A DNA stretch of 64,000 bases. It comes from Chryseosolibacter sp964438975. GTDB lineage: Bacteria; Bacteroidota; Bacteroidia; Cytophagales; Cyclobacteriaceae. Both the position numbers and the translations under genes were made by a program. The stretch spans positions 1-64,000 of the forward strand of contig CAYTMU010000001.1 of the NCBI GenBank assembly GCA_964438975.1, given 5' to 3'. Positions 17,339-27,224 of the stretch are shown here, one piece after another. Positions within the stretch are counted from its first letter, which is position 1. Each line of letters starts with the position of its first letter. The notes under the pieces are model-generated. The model was not told the DNA's origin. It saw only the letters and a list, made by a program, of their open reading frames with translations, and did no database searches.

Positions 17339-20300
17339 TTAGAATGTCACATTAAGTCCAATATTGTACGTCGCAAACATGGGATACACATTGGTGTCAA
17401 CCCCTGCTCTCGTCGGCGCGGCATCGGCATCCGGATCGCCGATGATCTCCGGAGTCATGCCCCGATAACTAAAGAATGTCAATGCATTCTGCGCATTCGC
17501 GAATATCCGAAACGAAGTAATACCCCATCGGTCAGTGGTGGCCACGGGTAGTGTAAATCCAAGCTGGATATTCCGAACGCGGAAGTAGTCGCCACTTTCG
17601 ACATAGAACGAATTAGATTTGTAGTTGTCTCCTCCCCCGATACCGACAGACGGATATTCATTAGACGTACCCGATCCGTGCCATCGGTTTTCATAGAAAT
17701 CACGTGTGAAATTCTCCGTGCCGAATCGGAGGCCCAGATTGGCGTTGTACAATTCAACATCCGCTACGCCCTGAAAGTCAAGTGTGACGTCAAATGCCTT
17801 AAATCTCCAGTTGGTATTAATGCCATATGTGTAACGAGGATTCGGATTTCCCAGAAACATGTGGTCGCCGCCGTCGATCCGATCGTCGCCGTTAAGATTC
17901 GCATACTTGAAGTCGCCCGGAACAGCATTAGGTTGTAATACCACACCCTCGTCAGACACGTGGGAGTCAATATCACTCTGCGACTGGAAGATGCCCGCCA
18001 CCTGAAATCCGTAAAATTGCCCGATGGGTTCACCTACGATGGTGCGCGTATTCGGAGCACCACCTGTGGTTCCCACAGCCTGGTCGATCGGGTTCTCCCC
18101 AGTAGCAACTTCCAGAACTTCATTGTCGTTGATACCGAGGTTCGCACTGATCGAGTATGTAAAGTCATCACTCGGCTGGTCGCTCCACGTCAGGAGAAAT
18201 TCGAACCCCTTGTTCCGGAAAGTGGCCTGGTTCGCGACGATCGTTCCCGCACTTGTTCCCAGTGAGCGAAGAATGGGGATGGCAAAAATGGCATCTCGCG
18301 TATCCTTCACATAATAATCTACCTCCGCGTATAACCGATAATCAAGAAAATTTGCCTCGAGGCCAATATCCGTTCCAACCCCGGTTTCCCATACCGTCGT
18401 GGGTGGCGTGATGCTGTTTATGCTTGCACCTGCAAGCGTTTCACCATTGCCACCGACATAGATAAAGGATGGTGGCTGGCTCACCCGCAGCACAGAAGTA
18501 TTCGCGGGCACCGAACTATTTCCGATTTTCCCCCAACTCGCGCGCAACTTAAGATTGTCGAACGTGGTCTGATCCTGCATGAACGACTCCTCGCTAATCA
18601 CCCATCCGACCCCGACGGAAGGAAAGTAGCCCCAGCGGTCACCAGCTCCAAACTTGGATGAGCCGTCCGCTCTGAAAGATGCCGTCAGCAAGTATCGATC
18701 GAGGAAGGAGTAATTGACACGCGCGAAATAAGAGGCAACGGTACTGAGGTCACCCTCGTCGTCAATAAGGTTTGTCCCGGGGTCGCCTAGTCTGAAGTAA
18801 TAATCGCCCTCCGAGTTATTAGGAACATTCTCGGCCGTACCAATCATTTTGTAGAAGCGATACTGCTGAGCCCCTTGTCCCAGCAGGACCGTGATATCAT
18901 GTGTTTCATCAATCTGGTTGCGGTAAGTCAGCGTGTTCTCGGCTATCCAATTCCGGGTTTCCGAGCGTTCCCTTCGCAACAGGCTGATATCCCTCCGCTG
19001 TGTAAGAGTGGCTTCATACGCAGGTGTGTAGTTGCGCAGTTCGTTTTCCCCGAAGTCACCGCCCAGACTCGTACGAAACGTGAAGTGCTTCAAGAAGTTT
19101 AACTCCGCAAACACATTACCGGTAATACGGTAATTTTGTGACTCCTGATCAAAGAAGTCAAGTGTTGCCCTCGGATTGAACCGCGTAGAAGAACCGGCGG
19201 CGTAGTCACTGGGGTCACCGTAAGAACCATCGTTCTCAAAAACCGGTGTGATCGGCGATGCCGCAAACATCTGATGAAATATGCTACCCGGAAGATCTGT
19301 GGAGTTGTTTATCGCGCCGGTGATCGTGTATCCAACGTTCAGGAAATCGAAAACTTCAAAATCGTTTTGCAGACGTGCTGTATACCGTTCGAACGAATTT
19401 CCCGTCACGATTCCATCTTGATCTAAATACCCGAGTGAGAAGTTAAAGGTCGATTTTTCCCCGCCTCCGGAGACAGAAATCTGGTGGTTCCAGATCGGGG
19501 CGGGTCGAAGGATTTCGTCGTACCAATCCGTTGTCGCGAAACTTCCCGGGGACGGATAGCTCTGCGTTTCACCGTTGAGTGCATCCAATTCATTTATCAT
19601 TGTAGCGAACTGGGGGCCAGTTGCCATATCCACCTTATTAGTAACCACCTGGGTTCCGAAGAAGCCGCTATATGTCACCGCCGCCGGGCCATCCCGTCGG
19701 CCCTTCTTGGTGCTGATCAGCACCACGCCATTCGCTGCGCGCACACCGTAGATAGACTGCGACGACGCATCTTTCAGAATGCTGATATCTGCAATGTCGC
19801 CGGGGTTGAGGAAACTGATGTCATCATACCACACACCATCGACTACGTATAGCGGATTAGGATTTCCGTATACTGTACCTGTACCGCGGATCCGGATTTG
19901 AGGCGACGCGCCAGGTGAACCCGAATTTGTAATCTGTACACCGGCAACACGCCCCTGTAATGCACTGATTGGATTCGGCGATGGCTGGCGAGAGATGGCC
20001 TCTCCCTCCACGTTGGAGACGGAACCGGTAATATCGATCTTTCGCTGCTCACCGTAACCCACCACAACGATTTCGTCAAGTGCCAGGATATCCGCCTCCA
20101 TCGTGACATCGATTCTCGACCTCCCGTTGACGTCCTGTGTTACACTTTTGAAACCCACGAACGAGAAGATAATAGTGCTTTCCCCCGAACCAAGCACCAA
20201 GGAGTAGTTACCATCTACGTCGGTCGTGGTACCTCTCGTGGTTCCTCCGACAACGATGTTTACACCCGGTATCGGCAAACCATCATCTGCGGATGTCACC

Positions 20301-20377
20301 GTTCCGGTAACCTCCGTATCCTGCGCCCAAGCCGCCGATAACTGCAAAGACAACAGGATCAGTAAAAATCGTTTCAT
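17339..20377 (-). CDS. SusC/RagA-family TonB-dependent receptor
   Basis: This 1012-residue outer-membrane transporter starts with a signal peptide (MKRFLLILLSLQLSAAWA). A carboxypeptidase-D-like domain follows (TVTSADDGLPIPGVNIV to about residue 100), then a TonB-box-like DEIVVVGYGEQRK, a plug with the SusC signature region LSALQGRVAGVQI, and a long beta-barrel ending in an aromatic-rich strand (NIGLNVTF). It is expected to import the oligosaccharides released by the GH144-like enzyme, with SusD as lid. The true start is the ATG at 20377; the frame continues 17 codons upstream without a signal peptide. No STN domain is present, so sigma/anti-sigma control through this receptor is unlikely. 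Confidence 0.95.
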   Translation of the reverse strand: MKRFLLILLSLQLSAAWAQDTEVTGTVTSADDGLPIPGVNIVVGGTTRGTTTDVDGNYSLVLGSGESTIIFSFVGFKSVTQDVNGRSRIDVTMEADILALDEIVVVGYGEQRKIDITGSVSNVEGEAISRQPSPNPISALQGRVAGVQITNSGSPGASPQIRIRGTGTVYGNPNPLYVVDGVWYDDISFLNPGDIADISILKDASSQSIYGVRAANGVVLISTKKGRRDGPAAVTYSGFFGTQVVTNKVDMATGPQFATMINELDALNGETQSYPSPGSFATTDWYDEILRPAPIWNHQISVSGGGEKSTFNFSLGYLDQDGIVTGNSFERYTARLQNDFEVFDFLNVGYTITGAINNSTDLPGSIFHQMFAASPITPVFENDGSYGDPSDYAAGSSTRFNPRATLDFFDQESQNYRITGNVFAELNFLKHFTFRTSLGGDFGENELRNYTPAYEATLTQRRDISLLRRERSETRNWIAENTLTYRNQIDETHDITVLLGQGAQQYRFYKMIGTAENVPNNSEGDYYFRLGDPGTNLIDDEGDLSTVASYFARVNYSFLDRYLLTASFRADGSSKFGAGDRWGYFPSVGVGWVISEESFMQDQTTFDNLKLRASWGKIGNSSVPANTSVLRVSQPPSFIYVGGNGETLAGASINSITPPTTVWETGVGTDIGLEANFLDYRLYAEVDYYVKDTRDAIFAIPILRSLGTSAGTIVANQATFRNKGFEFLLTWSDQPSDDFTYSISANLGINDNEVLEVATGENPIDQAVGTTGGAPNTRTIVGEPIGQFYGFQVAGIFQSQSDIDSHVSDEGVVLQPNAVPGDFKYANLNGDDRIDGGDHMFLGNPNPRYTYGINTNWRFKAFDVTLDFQGVADVELYNANLGLRFGTENFTRDFYENRWHGSGTSNEYPSVGIGGGDNYKSNSFYVESGDYFRVRNIQLGFTLPVATTDRWGITSFRIFANAQNALTFFSYRGMTPEIIGDPDADAAPTRAGVDTNVYPMFATYNIGLNVTF

Positions 20378-20453
20378 ATGTGCGATGTTAGTTCCACATA
20401 CAAAAACGATGTAAAAGCGCTGTGCCAACTGGTAAGTGCTGCTTCAGGACGTT

Positions 20454-21413
20454 TCAGTCGTGCGGCCTCGCATTCACAGGCTTTGTATTCCAACTCTCGA
20501 TTTCTTTCCTGCGTTGGTTCACCTCTTCTTCAGTTGGTTGGTGTGAAATCAGACCAGCAAGAGCAGGTTGCCCTGCATCGACCCATGCGGTGTACCAGAG
20601 ATCACCAGTAATCTTCACGGAAGCCTGCATCTGTTTTTCAACCATGCCCGCAAGAATCCGGTGATAGGTGCGAGCGTATTCGGTTGAGTAAACCCTGATA
20701 GTAGAGTTCCCCCGCGCCTCAAATGAGTACCGTTTTTCCCCAAAGCGCTGAGCTAGTATCTTCTCAGTACTCAGCACTTCGCCCACGAGCAAATGTGTAG
20801 ATTCAACGAGCCGCCACATCGCCTGCTGCGGATCGGCGATATAATTCGCCGGCCCGACAAAGAAGTCGAAGTCGTCCGAAAAGAGTTCCGGTAGCCGGGA
20901 TTCCCAGAGCCCGTGGATACCCTCCTGTCCCGTGAACTGTCCGTTGTAATTCTTCGTGGTGTGTAAAGGGACGTGTGCGTCTGCCACGTAATGGCCTAAT
21001 TCCGCCGAAAGCTGAAGTATTCGTGCCGGATCTCTCACAAGGAATGCATCTCTAAGACGTTGGTACATATAGTACAGATGCCAGGGAAGGATACCATGCG
21101 CGCGGAGGCTGTCTTCGCCGAAACGGCTGACGGCAGCCTGCCAGCTGACCGGCAGGTGAAGAAAAGCGCTGTCGCCATAGTGGTCTGCATCAAGGAAGTG
21201 CCGGGGACCCTCGTTTTCAACAGCATATCGGCGGCGATCGGGATTCACGGAGGCCTCCTCGATGTAAAGGAGGTGCGCCTTGTAAAATCCGATCATTTCG
21301 GCCGGTAGGGTAAAGACCGCCAGCCGGTTGATCTTTCTGTGAGCGAAGAAACCCCAGAATTCGGATTTTACCGGGTGCAGTGTCAATAGTAATATCAAAA
21401 GAGTCTTTCCCAT
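20454..21413 (-). CDS. Secreted S1/P1 nuclease-zinc phospholipase C fold protein
   Basis: This 319-residue exported protein has a short signal peptide followed by EFWGFFAHRKINRLAVF. Zinc-ligand motifs of the trinuclear S1/P1-PLC fold are visible: the early AHRK histidine, RHFLDADHYG, and LGHYVADAHVPLHTTKNY with a GIHGLWE motif after it. The fold is shared by nucleases and phospholipase C enzymes, so substrate cannot be fixed. It is monocistronic and lies 76 bases upstream of the susC start on the same strand. Co-transcription with the polysaccharide locus is possible but not required. Confidence 0.8.
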   Translation of the reverse strand: MGKTLLILLLTLHPVKSEFWGFFAHRKINRLAVFTLPAEMIGFYKAHLLYIEEASVNPDRRRYAVENEGPRHFLDADHYGDSAFLHLPVSWQAAVSRFGEDSLRAHGILPWHLYYMYQRLRDAFLVRDPARILQLSAELGHYVADAHVPLHTTKNYNGQFTGQEGIHGLWESRLPELFSDDFDFFVGPANYIADPQQAMWRLVESTHLLVGEVLSTEKILAQRFGEKRYSFEARGNSTIRVYSTEYARTYHRILAGMVEKQMQASVKITGDLWYTAWVDAGQPALAGLISHQPTEEEVNQRRKEIESWNTKPVNARPHD

Positions 21414-21529
21414 GTATGAAGGGCTACAAAAACCAGCTAGCAGGGCGAATTACGGGGTTTTGAGATATCGTTAGCAACTTATGCGGAAACAGAAAACCGT
21501 ACTTTTCCCGATAACTTACCCGATCCCAC

Positions 21530-21562
21530 TTGTTGTATTTTCAGCAATTCTCCTTACCTTTG
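21530..21562 (+). promoter_or_regulatory. Candidate promoter for rpsT
   Basis: TACCTTTG at 21555-21562 matches the Bacteroidota -7 consensus TAnnTTTG, and TTGTTG at 21530-21535 lies about 19 bases upstream in the -33 position. The start of rpsT is 31 bases further on. Confidence 0.55.
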
Positions 21563-21593
21563 CAATCCTTATTTCGGAAAGACGAGAGACATT

Positions 21594-21851
21594 ATGGCAA
21601 ATCATAAATCAGCAGAAAAGAGAATGCGGGCGAACGAAACGAAACGCCTGCGCAACCGGTATCAGCACAAGACCACCAGGACCTTTGTGAAGAGATTAAA
21701 AGCTACCAAAGAAAAGTCAGCCGCCAACGAGTTGCTCAAGGAGGTATCTGCTATGATCGATAAGTTAGCCAAGAACAATATTATCCATTGGAAAAAGGCT
21801 GCAAACCAGAAATCCAAGCTTGCCAAATTCGTCAATACTTTGGAGAATTAG
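21594..21851 (+). CDS. rpsT: 30S ribosomal protein S20
   Basis: This 85-residue, very basic, helical protein binds 16S rRNA in the small subunit. The MANHKSAEKRMRANETKRLRN start and the C-terminal KLAKNNIIHWKKAANQKSKL segment are diagnostic (each written here in parts of the conserved block). The length is normal. A Bacteroidota-type promoter precedes it and a strong hairpin terminator follows 25 bases after the stop, so it is a single-gene transcript. Confidence 0.97.
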   Translation: MANHKSAEKRMRANETKRLRNRYQHKTTRTFVKRLKATKEKSAANELLKEVSAMIDKLAKNNIIHWKKAANQKSKLAKFVNTLEN

Positions 21852-21876
21852 TCAGGAAAAGCTTATAAACGGGAAA

Positions 21877-21905
21877 CCCTCCCCGGCTAGCCGGGGAGGG
21901 TTTTT
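21877..21905 (+). terminator. Rho-independent terminator after rpsT
   Basis: 21877-21900 is a perfect 24-base palindrome (CCCTCCCCGG, CTAG centre, CCGGGGAGGG) followed by five T. This is the clearest intrinsic terminator in the window. Confidence 0.95.
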
Positions 21906-21957
21906 CTTTTTACATTCGTTCATCACCACTCGACTACTGAAGAGTAAAAAAAGACCC

Positions 21958-22671
21958 ATGAACGAACCTTCATTACATCCGTTGAAGATCAAGAGTTGGT
22001 CTCCGGAAGACAGACCTCGAGAAAAACTTCTGACAAAAGGGACGCCCGTGTTGACTGATGCCGAACTCGTGGCAATCCTGCTCGGCAGCGGTACATCCTC
22101 GACAAGTGCCGTCGAACTCGCCAAGTGCGTTTTGCAAACCGTCAACCACAATCTCCACGAACTCGCTCGATTGTCGGTCCAAGACCTGATGAAGGTCAAA
22201 GGAATCGGCGAAGCGAAGGCAGTGGCGATCATCGCTGCGCTGGAACTCGGCAAAAGGAGGCGCGAAAGCATGCTCGACGAGAAGCCGGAGATCACATGTT
22301 CCATCGATTGCTTCGAAATCCTGCGGGCGCATCTCCAGGACCTTCCTCACGAAGAGTTCTGGATAATTCTGCTCAATCGCGCTAATCGAATGATCAGAAA
22401 ATGTCAGATCAGCCAGGGCGGAGTCGCAGGGACTGTTGCGGATACGAAAATCATTTTCAAACTTGCGGTCGCTGAACTGGCCAGTGGAATCATCCTGGCA
22501 CATAATCACCCTTCCGGGAACCTGACGGCCAGCCGCGCAGACCGCGATCTCACGAAGAAAATAATCGATGCGAGCAAATTCCTCGAGATCGACGTACTTG
22601 ACCATTTGATCATCGCCGGGGAGGACTATATTAGCTTTGCCGATGAGGGTATTTTATTTGGACAGACATGA
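21958..22671 (+). CDS. radC: RadC-family JAMM domain protein
   Basis: This 237-residue protein has an N-terminal helix-hairpin-helix-like part (SVQDLMKVKGIGEAKAVAI) and a C-terminal JAMM/MPN domain. The metal motif is AHNHPSGN with SRADRD downstream, plus a glutamate in the EEFWIILLN strand. Despite the historic 'DNA repair' name, the family's function is unsettled. The ATG at 21958 (MNEPSLHPLKIKSW) is chosen because the upstream in-frame codons run through the rpsT terminator. Confidence 0.93.
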   Translation: MNEPSLHPLKIKSWSPEDRPREKLLTKGTPVLTDAELVAILLGSGTSSTSAVELAKCVLQTVNHNLHELARLSVQDLMKVKGIGEAKAVAIIAALELGKRRRESMLDEKPEITCSIDCFEILRAHLQDLPHEEFWIILLNRANRMIRKCQISQGGVAGTVADTKIIFKLAVAELASGIILAHNHPSGNLTASRADRDLTKKIIDASKFLEIDVLDHLIIAGEDYISFADEGILFGQT

Positions 22672-22752
22672 GCGGCTGACCAGGGTGCCTGGCTTAAAAC
22701 AAGTAGACCGGCCGTGGTTCCAACCGCGGACTGTCGATAGCAGGATCATCCT

Positions 22753-24030
22753 ATGTTTAGAAAAAGAATTTATGGGAGTGTGATATTGATTTTGATCATC
22801 ATCTGCGGATTGGTGATCAACTTCAACGCGGGGCACGAGGATGTACAACAGATTCAGGTGGCACATGAGTTAAGTGAACCCCCACTACCGAATCCGTACA
22901 TCGAACGACTGCTCGAGGAATACGAAACTGAAATCAAGGAACTGCTCGTTGAAACAAAAACACCCGCGCTGGCGATCGCGATCGTGAAAGACAACGCGAT
23001 CCTGTTCATGAAAGCATATGGTGTGAAAGAAGCGGACAAGTCCGACTCGATCGACGTTCACACAGTGTTTCGTCTTGCCTCTGTATCTAAATGCTTCGCC
23101 CCCTTGCTCACCGGCGTACTTGTTGAGGACAGCGTGCTCGCATGGGACGACCACGTGGTCGAACATCTTCCCGACTTTCAATTGAAGTCCCGCGAAGACA
23201 CTGACAGCTTGCGGCTGACGCACGTCATGTCTCATACCACCGGACTTCCTTATCACACCTATACAACCCTCGTTGAAGACGGTCTCGAGTTACCGGTGAT
23301 GCTTGAGCAGCTTCAGAACGTGAACACGATTGCCAGACCCGGAGATTTGTACAGCTATCAGAATGTCGCCTATAGCATTATTGCTGAAGTTATCCGTGCG
23401 CGAACAGGACGGACCTATGACGAACTTATGCAAGAGGAGATCTTTCGTCCGCTTGGCATGGCCGATGCATCAATGAGTTATGATGCTATCGTGCAAAACG
23501 AGAATGTCGCACAACCGCATTTACGATGGAGAAATGGATGGAAGCCGACAAAAATTTCGAACACATATTACAACGTCGGACCTGCCGGAGGGGTGAACGC
23601 GAGTATTTCGGATATGGCTGAATGGATGAAAGCCTTCCTTGGGGGGGCAAGCCATATCGTAACCCCGACTACCCTCGATAAGATCTTCACTCCGATGATA
23701 AAGGCGACGACCAAGAACCGGTACTTTCGCAAATGGGTTGGTCGATCGGATTCCCACTACGCACTCGGCTGGCGCGTTCTCAACTTCAAAACCGATACAC
23801 TACTCTATCACGGCGGCTACGTTACAGGATACCGCAGCGAAGTCGCCCTCGACCGCCGCAGCGGTATTGGAATCTGCGCGCTGAGCAATGGACCCGGCAC
23901 ATTGATCGACAATGTCGTCCCGCTGTTCTTCAATCGGTTCTACCACAAGCGCGATTCGATACTATATTGGCAGCGCGAACAGTGGTCTGCGAGGTCGGAA
24001 AATACCAGTGAACTCAACGGTGCCAAATGA
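22753..24030 (+). CDS. Serine hydrolase, class C beta-lactamase/PBP-like
   Basis: This 425-residue protein has an N-terminal signal anchor (ILILIIICGLVINF) and a penicillin-binding-like transpeptidase fold. The nucleophile motif is SVSK (S-x-x-K, near residue 110), the second motif YQN, and the third HGG in LLYHGGYVTGY. This family covers esterases, D-aminopeptidases and carboxypeptidases, and resistance to beta-lactams should not be assumed. It overlaps the next gene by four bases (ATGA), so the two are translationally coupled. Confidence 0.88.
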   Translation: MFRKRIYGSVILILIIICGLVINFNAGHEDVQQIQVAHELSEPPLPNPYIERLLEEYETEIKELLVETKTPALAIAIVKDNAILFMKAYGVKEADKSDSIDVHTVFRLASVSKCFAPLLTGVLVEDSVLAWDDHVVEHLPDFQLKSREDTDSLRLTHVMSHTTGLPYHTYTTLVEDGLELPVMLEQLQNVNTIARPGDLYSYQNVAYSIIAEVIRARTGRTYDELMQEEIFRPLGMADASMSYDAIVQNENVAQPHLRWRNGWKPTKISNTYYNVGPAGGVNASISDMAEWMKAFLGGASHIVTPTTLDKIFTPMIKATTKNRYFRKWVGRSDSHYALGWRVLNFKTDTLLYHGGYVTGYRSEVALDRRSGIGICALSNGPGTLIDNVVPLFFNRFYHKRDSILYWQREQWSARSENTSELNGAK

Positions 24031-24644
24031 AAACCAGGAACATAATAATTACTCTAGTCGCTATCGTCGCACTTATAACCCTCTTCTACTCATTTGAAGG
24101 GAGCCAGGATGAAGGCGCGTACACTGCCCGAATCGAAAAAGAACGAGAAGAGCGAGACCGATTTATGCGAACATCAAACGAATCACCCTTCGCAAAAAAA
24201 ACCAATGAGTACACGGCTCTGAAATTCTTTGCGCCCGACATCAAATACCGGATCATCGCTGATCTCGAAACCGTAGAGAATAAAAAGCCAGTCGTACTGG
24301 GGACAAACGACGGAAAAGAACAGCGTTATTTCGAGTATGCCTGGGCCAGATTCAAGCTTGAAGGATCGGATCAAAGACTGCTCATTCTGGAGATCGCGGA
24401 CATGGGACCCATGCGCGGGAAGCTCTTCCTCGCGTTCGGAGACGAGACCAGCACCGTCGAGACATATGGAGCGGGGCGATATCTCGATGTGGCTGCCCCG
24501 CCGGGGAGCGCCACGATAACGCTTGACTTCAACCTGGCGTACAATCCATATTGCGCCTATGATGACAGCTTCTCCTGCCCTCTCCCGCCGCGAGACAACA
24601 TCCTCACGGTCCCCATCCGTGCCGGAGAGAAGATCTATCATTAG
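24027..24644 (+). CDS. DUF1684 domain protein
   Basis: This 205-residue protein has an N-terminal hydrophobic segment (IIITLVAIVALITLFYSF), so it is likely membrane-anchored or exported. Its C-terminal half matches DUF1684: LAFGDETSTVETYGAGRYLD, LDFNLAYNPYCAYDD, and CPLPPRDNILTVPIRAGEK. The conserved cysteines in NPYCAY and SCPLPP are typical. Its function is unknown. The ATGA overlap with the serine hydrolase suggests a shared task in the envelope. Confidence 0.88.
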   Translation: MKTRNIIITLVAIVALITLFYSFEGSQDEGAYTARIEKEREERDRFMRTSNESPFAKKTNEYTALKFFAPDIKYRIIADLETVENKKPVVLGTNDGKEQRYFEYAWARFKLEGSDQRLLILEIADMGPMRGKLFLAFGDETSTVETYGAGRYLDVAAPPGSATITLDFNLAYNPYCAYDDSFSCPLPPRDNILTVPIRAGEKIYH

Positions 24645-24658
24645 TTCGCGCAAAGTCG

Positions 24659-24666
24659 TATTTTTG
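24659..24666 (+). promoter_or_regulatory. Possible -7 box for pheT
   Basis: TATTTTTG matches TAnnTTTG exactly and lies 23 bases before the pheT start. No -33 TTTG is seen at 18-20 bases upstream, so support is partial. Confidence 0.35.
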
Positions 24667-24689
24667 AACCTTATTCACCACGCAAACAA

Positions 24690-27122
24690 ATGACCATATC
24701 ATATAGCTGGCTGAGAGAATATATCGACATTCCGGAATCTGCCGAGGAGATCGGCAAATTGCTCACTTCCACAGGCCTGGAGGTCGAGAGCATCGAGACG
24801 TTCGAGCCTGTTAAAGGTGGTTTGGCAGGTTTGGTGATCGGAGAAGTTCTCACGAGCGAAAAACATCCAAATGCTGATAAGCTATCCGTAACGACGGTCA
24901 ACGTAGGACGTGAGGAACCATTGAGAATCGTATGTGGGGCTCCCAACGTTGCAAAAGGGCAAAAGGTAGTGGTTGCAGTTCCCGGAGCTACCGTCCACCC
25001 CTTGAAAGGAGATTCTTTGACCATCAAATCAACACGCATCCGCGGCGAAGTGTCAGAAGGCATGATATGCGCTGAGGACGAAATCGGGCTGGGCGAGAGC
25101 CACGACGGCATCATAGTGCTTGAGGGCAACGCCGCCCCCGGGACCAAAGCGGCGGACTATTTCGGTATACAGACAGACCATGTCATTGAAATCGGTCTGA
25201 CCCCGAACCGCGCCGATGCTACATCCCACATCGGCGTTGCCCGAGACATCCGCGCTGTGACAGATCGGCCGATCAAGTGGCCTGATATTGATAAATTCAA
25301 GGCTGACAACAACGAATTGCCCATACCTGTCGAGGTTGAAAACAGCGAGGCATGTCCACGTTACTCCGCGCTCACGATCAGTGATGTTCGCGTAGCGGCA
25401 TCACCTGACTGGCTGCAACAGCGTTTGCGATCGATCGGACTGACGCCAATTAACAACATCGTCGATATAACGAACTTCATCTGTCACGAACTCGGACAGC
25501 CCTTGCACGCATTTGACGCCAATGCGATCAAAGGGAAAAAAGTGATTGTCAAGACCCTCCCGGCGGGCACTCCTTTTACAACGCTGGACGGGAAGACACG
25601 GACGCTGCAAGCAACTGACCTGATGATATGCAACGCGGGTGAAGGGCCCGGTTCGGAAGAGGGTATGTGCATCGCCGGCGTGTTCGGAGGGGTCTCCTCC
25701 GGGATAACGGAGGAGACGACTGATATTTTCCTCGAAAGTGCCTGCTTTTCATCGGCGCGGATACGCCGGACATCGTTAACCCACCAGTTGAAGACCGACG
25801 CATCCTTCCGGTTCGAACGCGGCACAGATCCCGAAATCACTGTCTACGCACTCAAGCGCGCAGCCATGCTTATTCGTGAAATTGCAGGTGGAAAGATCTC
25901 GTCGGAGATCATTGACAATTATCCTAAGATCATTGAGCCGCGACGCATCAAGATCAAGGACCGCAATGTGGATCGGCTGATTGGAAAACGTATTTCACGC
26001 GACGAAATCCTGCCCATTCTTGAGCGGCTCGATATCACCGTTACCAGCACAAGTGACGATGATTACGTCGTAGAGGTCCCGCCGTATCGCGTGGATGTCG
26101 AACAGGAAGCGGACGTTATCGAAGAGATCCTCCGCATTTATGGGTTCAACAACATTGAACTGGCCAGCACCGCAAAGACTGATTACCTCGCGAATTTTCC
26201 CGTCAAGAACCCTGACAAGCATAAGAGATCGATTGGTGAGTTCCTGGTCTCCAATGGATTCTATGAAATATGGACGAATTCACTGACAAGTCAGCTGCAC
26301 CAGCGCAAGCACGATCTCACATTTGACGGAGAAACTGTTGAGATCCTGAACAAGCTCAGTGAAGAGCAAGGTATCATGCGGCAAACCATGCTCTTTACCG
26401 GCCTGGAGGTATGTGCGCACAACATCAATCGCAAGCAAAAGGATTTGAAGTTATATGAATTCGGCAAGATCTACGACCGGAAGGGCGGTGCATACAGAGA
26501 ACGCGAGCGGCTTGCTCTTTATATAACGGGGAATGCAGAGACTGAAAACTGGCGTCACAACGTACAGCCCGTCGGATACTATGACCTTGTGCAGTATGTA
26601 CACGACCTGGCACAGACAAGCGGTGTCAGCAATATTCGGTTCGAAGCACAAAAAGATCAACTGTTTGAGTTTTCGGCCCAGCTAACAGTGGGAAAAGAGA
26701 TTCTTGGAATGGCTGGTAAGGTGAAAAACAGTTTACAAAAAGATTTCGGGATCAAGCAGGAAATATTTTTTTCCGAGCTCGACACATCCTTGCTTTTCAG
26801 GTTGGCAAACCCTAAGTTAGTAATTCAGGAAGTGGTAAAATTTCCCGAAGTAAAAAGGGATTTGTCCCTCGTTTTGGACGCCCCGGTGATCTTCGAAGAG
26901 ATCCGCAACCTGATACTGAACACCGAGAAGCGGTTAATAAAACATATTGGCGTCTTCGACGTCTACGAGGGCGAAAACATTCCAAAGGGAAAAAAGGCAT
27001 ACGCCTTGAGTTTTACACTGCAGGATGAGACCAAAACGCTGACGGACGAGGAAATAGAAAGGACGATGCAGCGGCTCATGACTGCTTTTGAGCAAAAGCT
27101 GGGAGCGGTGATCAGGACGTAA
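24690..27122 (+). CDS. pheT: Phenylalanyl-tRNA synthetase beta subunit
   Basis: This 810-residue subunit of the PheRS heterotetramer charges tRNA-Phe. Domains in order are the tRNA-binding OB domain (about 40-150, with SEKHPNADKLS and VCGAPNV), B3/B4 editing (about 210-390), B5 with the acidic DVEQEADVIEEILR end, the catalytic-like core, and the C-terminal ferredoxin-fold anticodon-binding domain (from about 710, beginning FPEVKRDLSLVLDAPV). Length is normal. pheS is not in the window, as is common in Bacteroidota. Confidence 0.97.
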   Translation: MTISYSWLREYIDIPESAEEIGKLLTSTGLEVESIETFEPVKGGLAGLVIGEVLTSEKHPNADKLSVTTVNVGREEPLRIVCGAPNVAKGQKVVVAVPGATVHPLKGDSLTIKSTRIRGEVSEGMICAEDEIGLGESHDGIIVLEGNAAPGTKAADYFGIQTDHVIEIGLTPNRADATSHIGVARDIRAVTDRPIKWPDIDKFKADNNELPIPVEVENSEACPRYSALTISDVRVAASPDWLQQRLRSIGLTPINNIVDITNFICHELGQPLHAFDANAIKGKKVIVKTLPAGTPFTTLDGKTRTLQATDLMICNAGEGPGSEEGMCIAGVFGGVSSGITEETTDIFLESACFSSARIRRTSLTHQLKTDASFRFERGTDPEITVYALKRAAMLIREIAGGKISSEIIDNYPKIIEPRRIKIKDRNVDRLIGKRISRDEILPILERLDITVTSTSDDDYVVEVPPYRVDVEQEADVIEEILRIYGFNNIELASTAKTDYLANFPVKNPDKHKRSIGEFLVSNGFYEIWTNSLTSQLHQRKHDLTFDGETVEILNKLSEEQGIMRQTMLFTGLEVCAHNINRKQKDLKLYEFGKIYDRKGGAYRERERLALYITGNAETENWRHNVQPVGYYDLVQYVHDLAQTSGVSNIRFEAQKDQLFEFSAQLTVGKEILGMAGKVKNSLQKDFGIKQEIFFSELDTSLLFRLANPKLVIQEVVKFPEVKRDLSLVLDAPVIFEEIRNLILNTEKRLIKHIGVFDVYEGENIPKGKKAYALSFTLQDETKTLTDEEIERTMQRLMTAFEQKLGAVIRT

Positions 27123-27224
27123 AAGGACAATCAACAGATAAATTATCCTGTCTAACATGATGACTCTGCAACTGATCTTGAGTCGAACAAAGGCACAGGC
27201 ATACAAGAAACCCCAGATAGTCAA

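Noticed and set aside
22753..24030. Beta-lactam resistance from the two class C-like hydrolases
   Set aside because: The fold covers many esterases and peptidases, and the third motifs (HGG, WGG) are not the KTG of true beta-lactamases.
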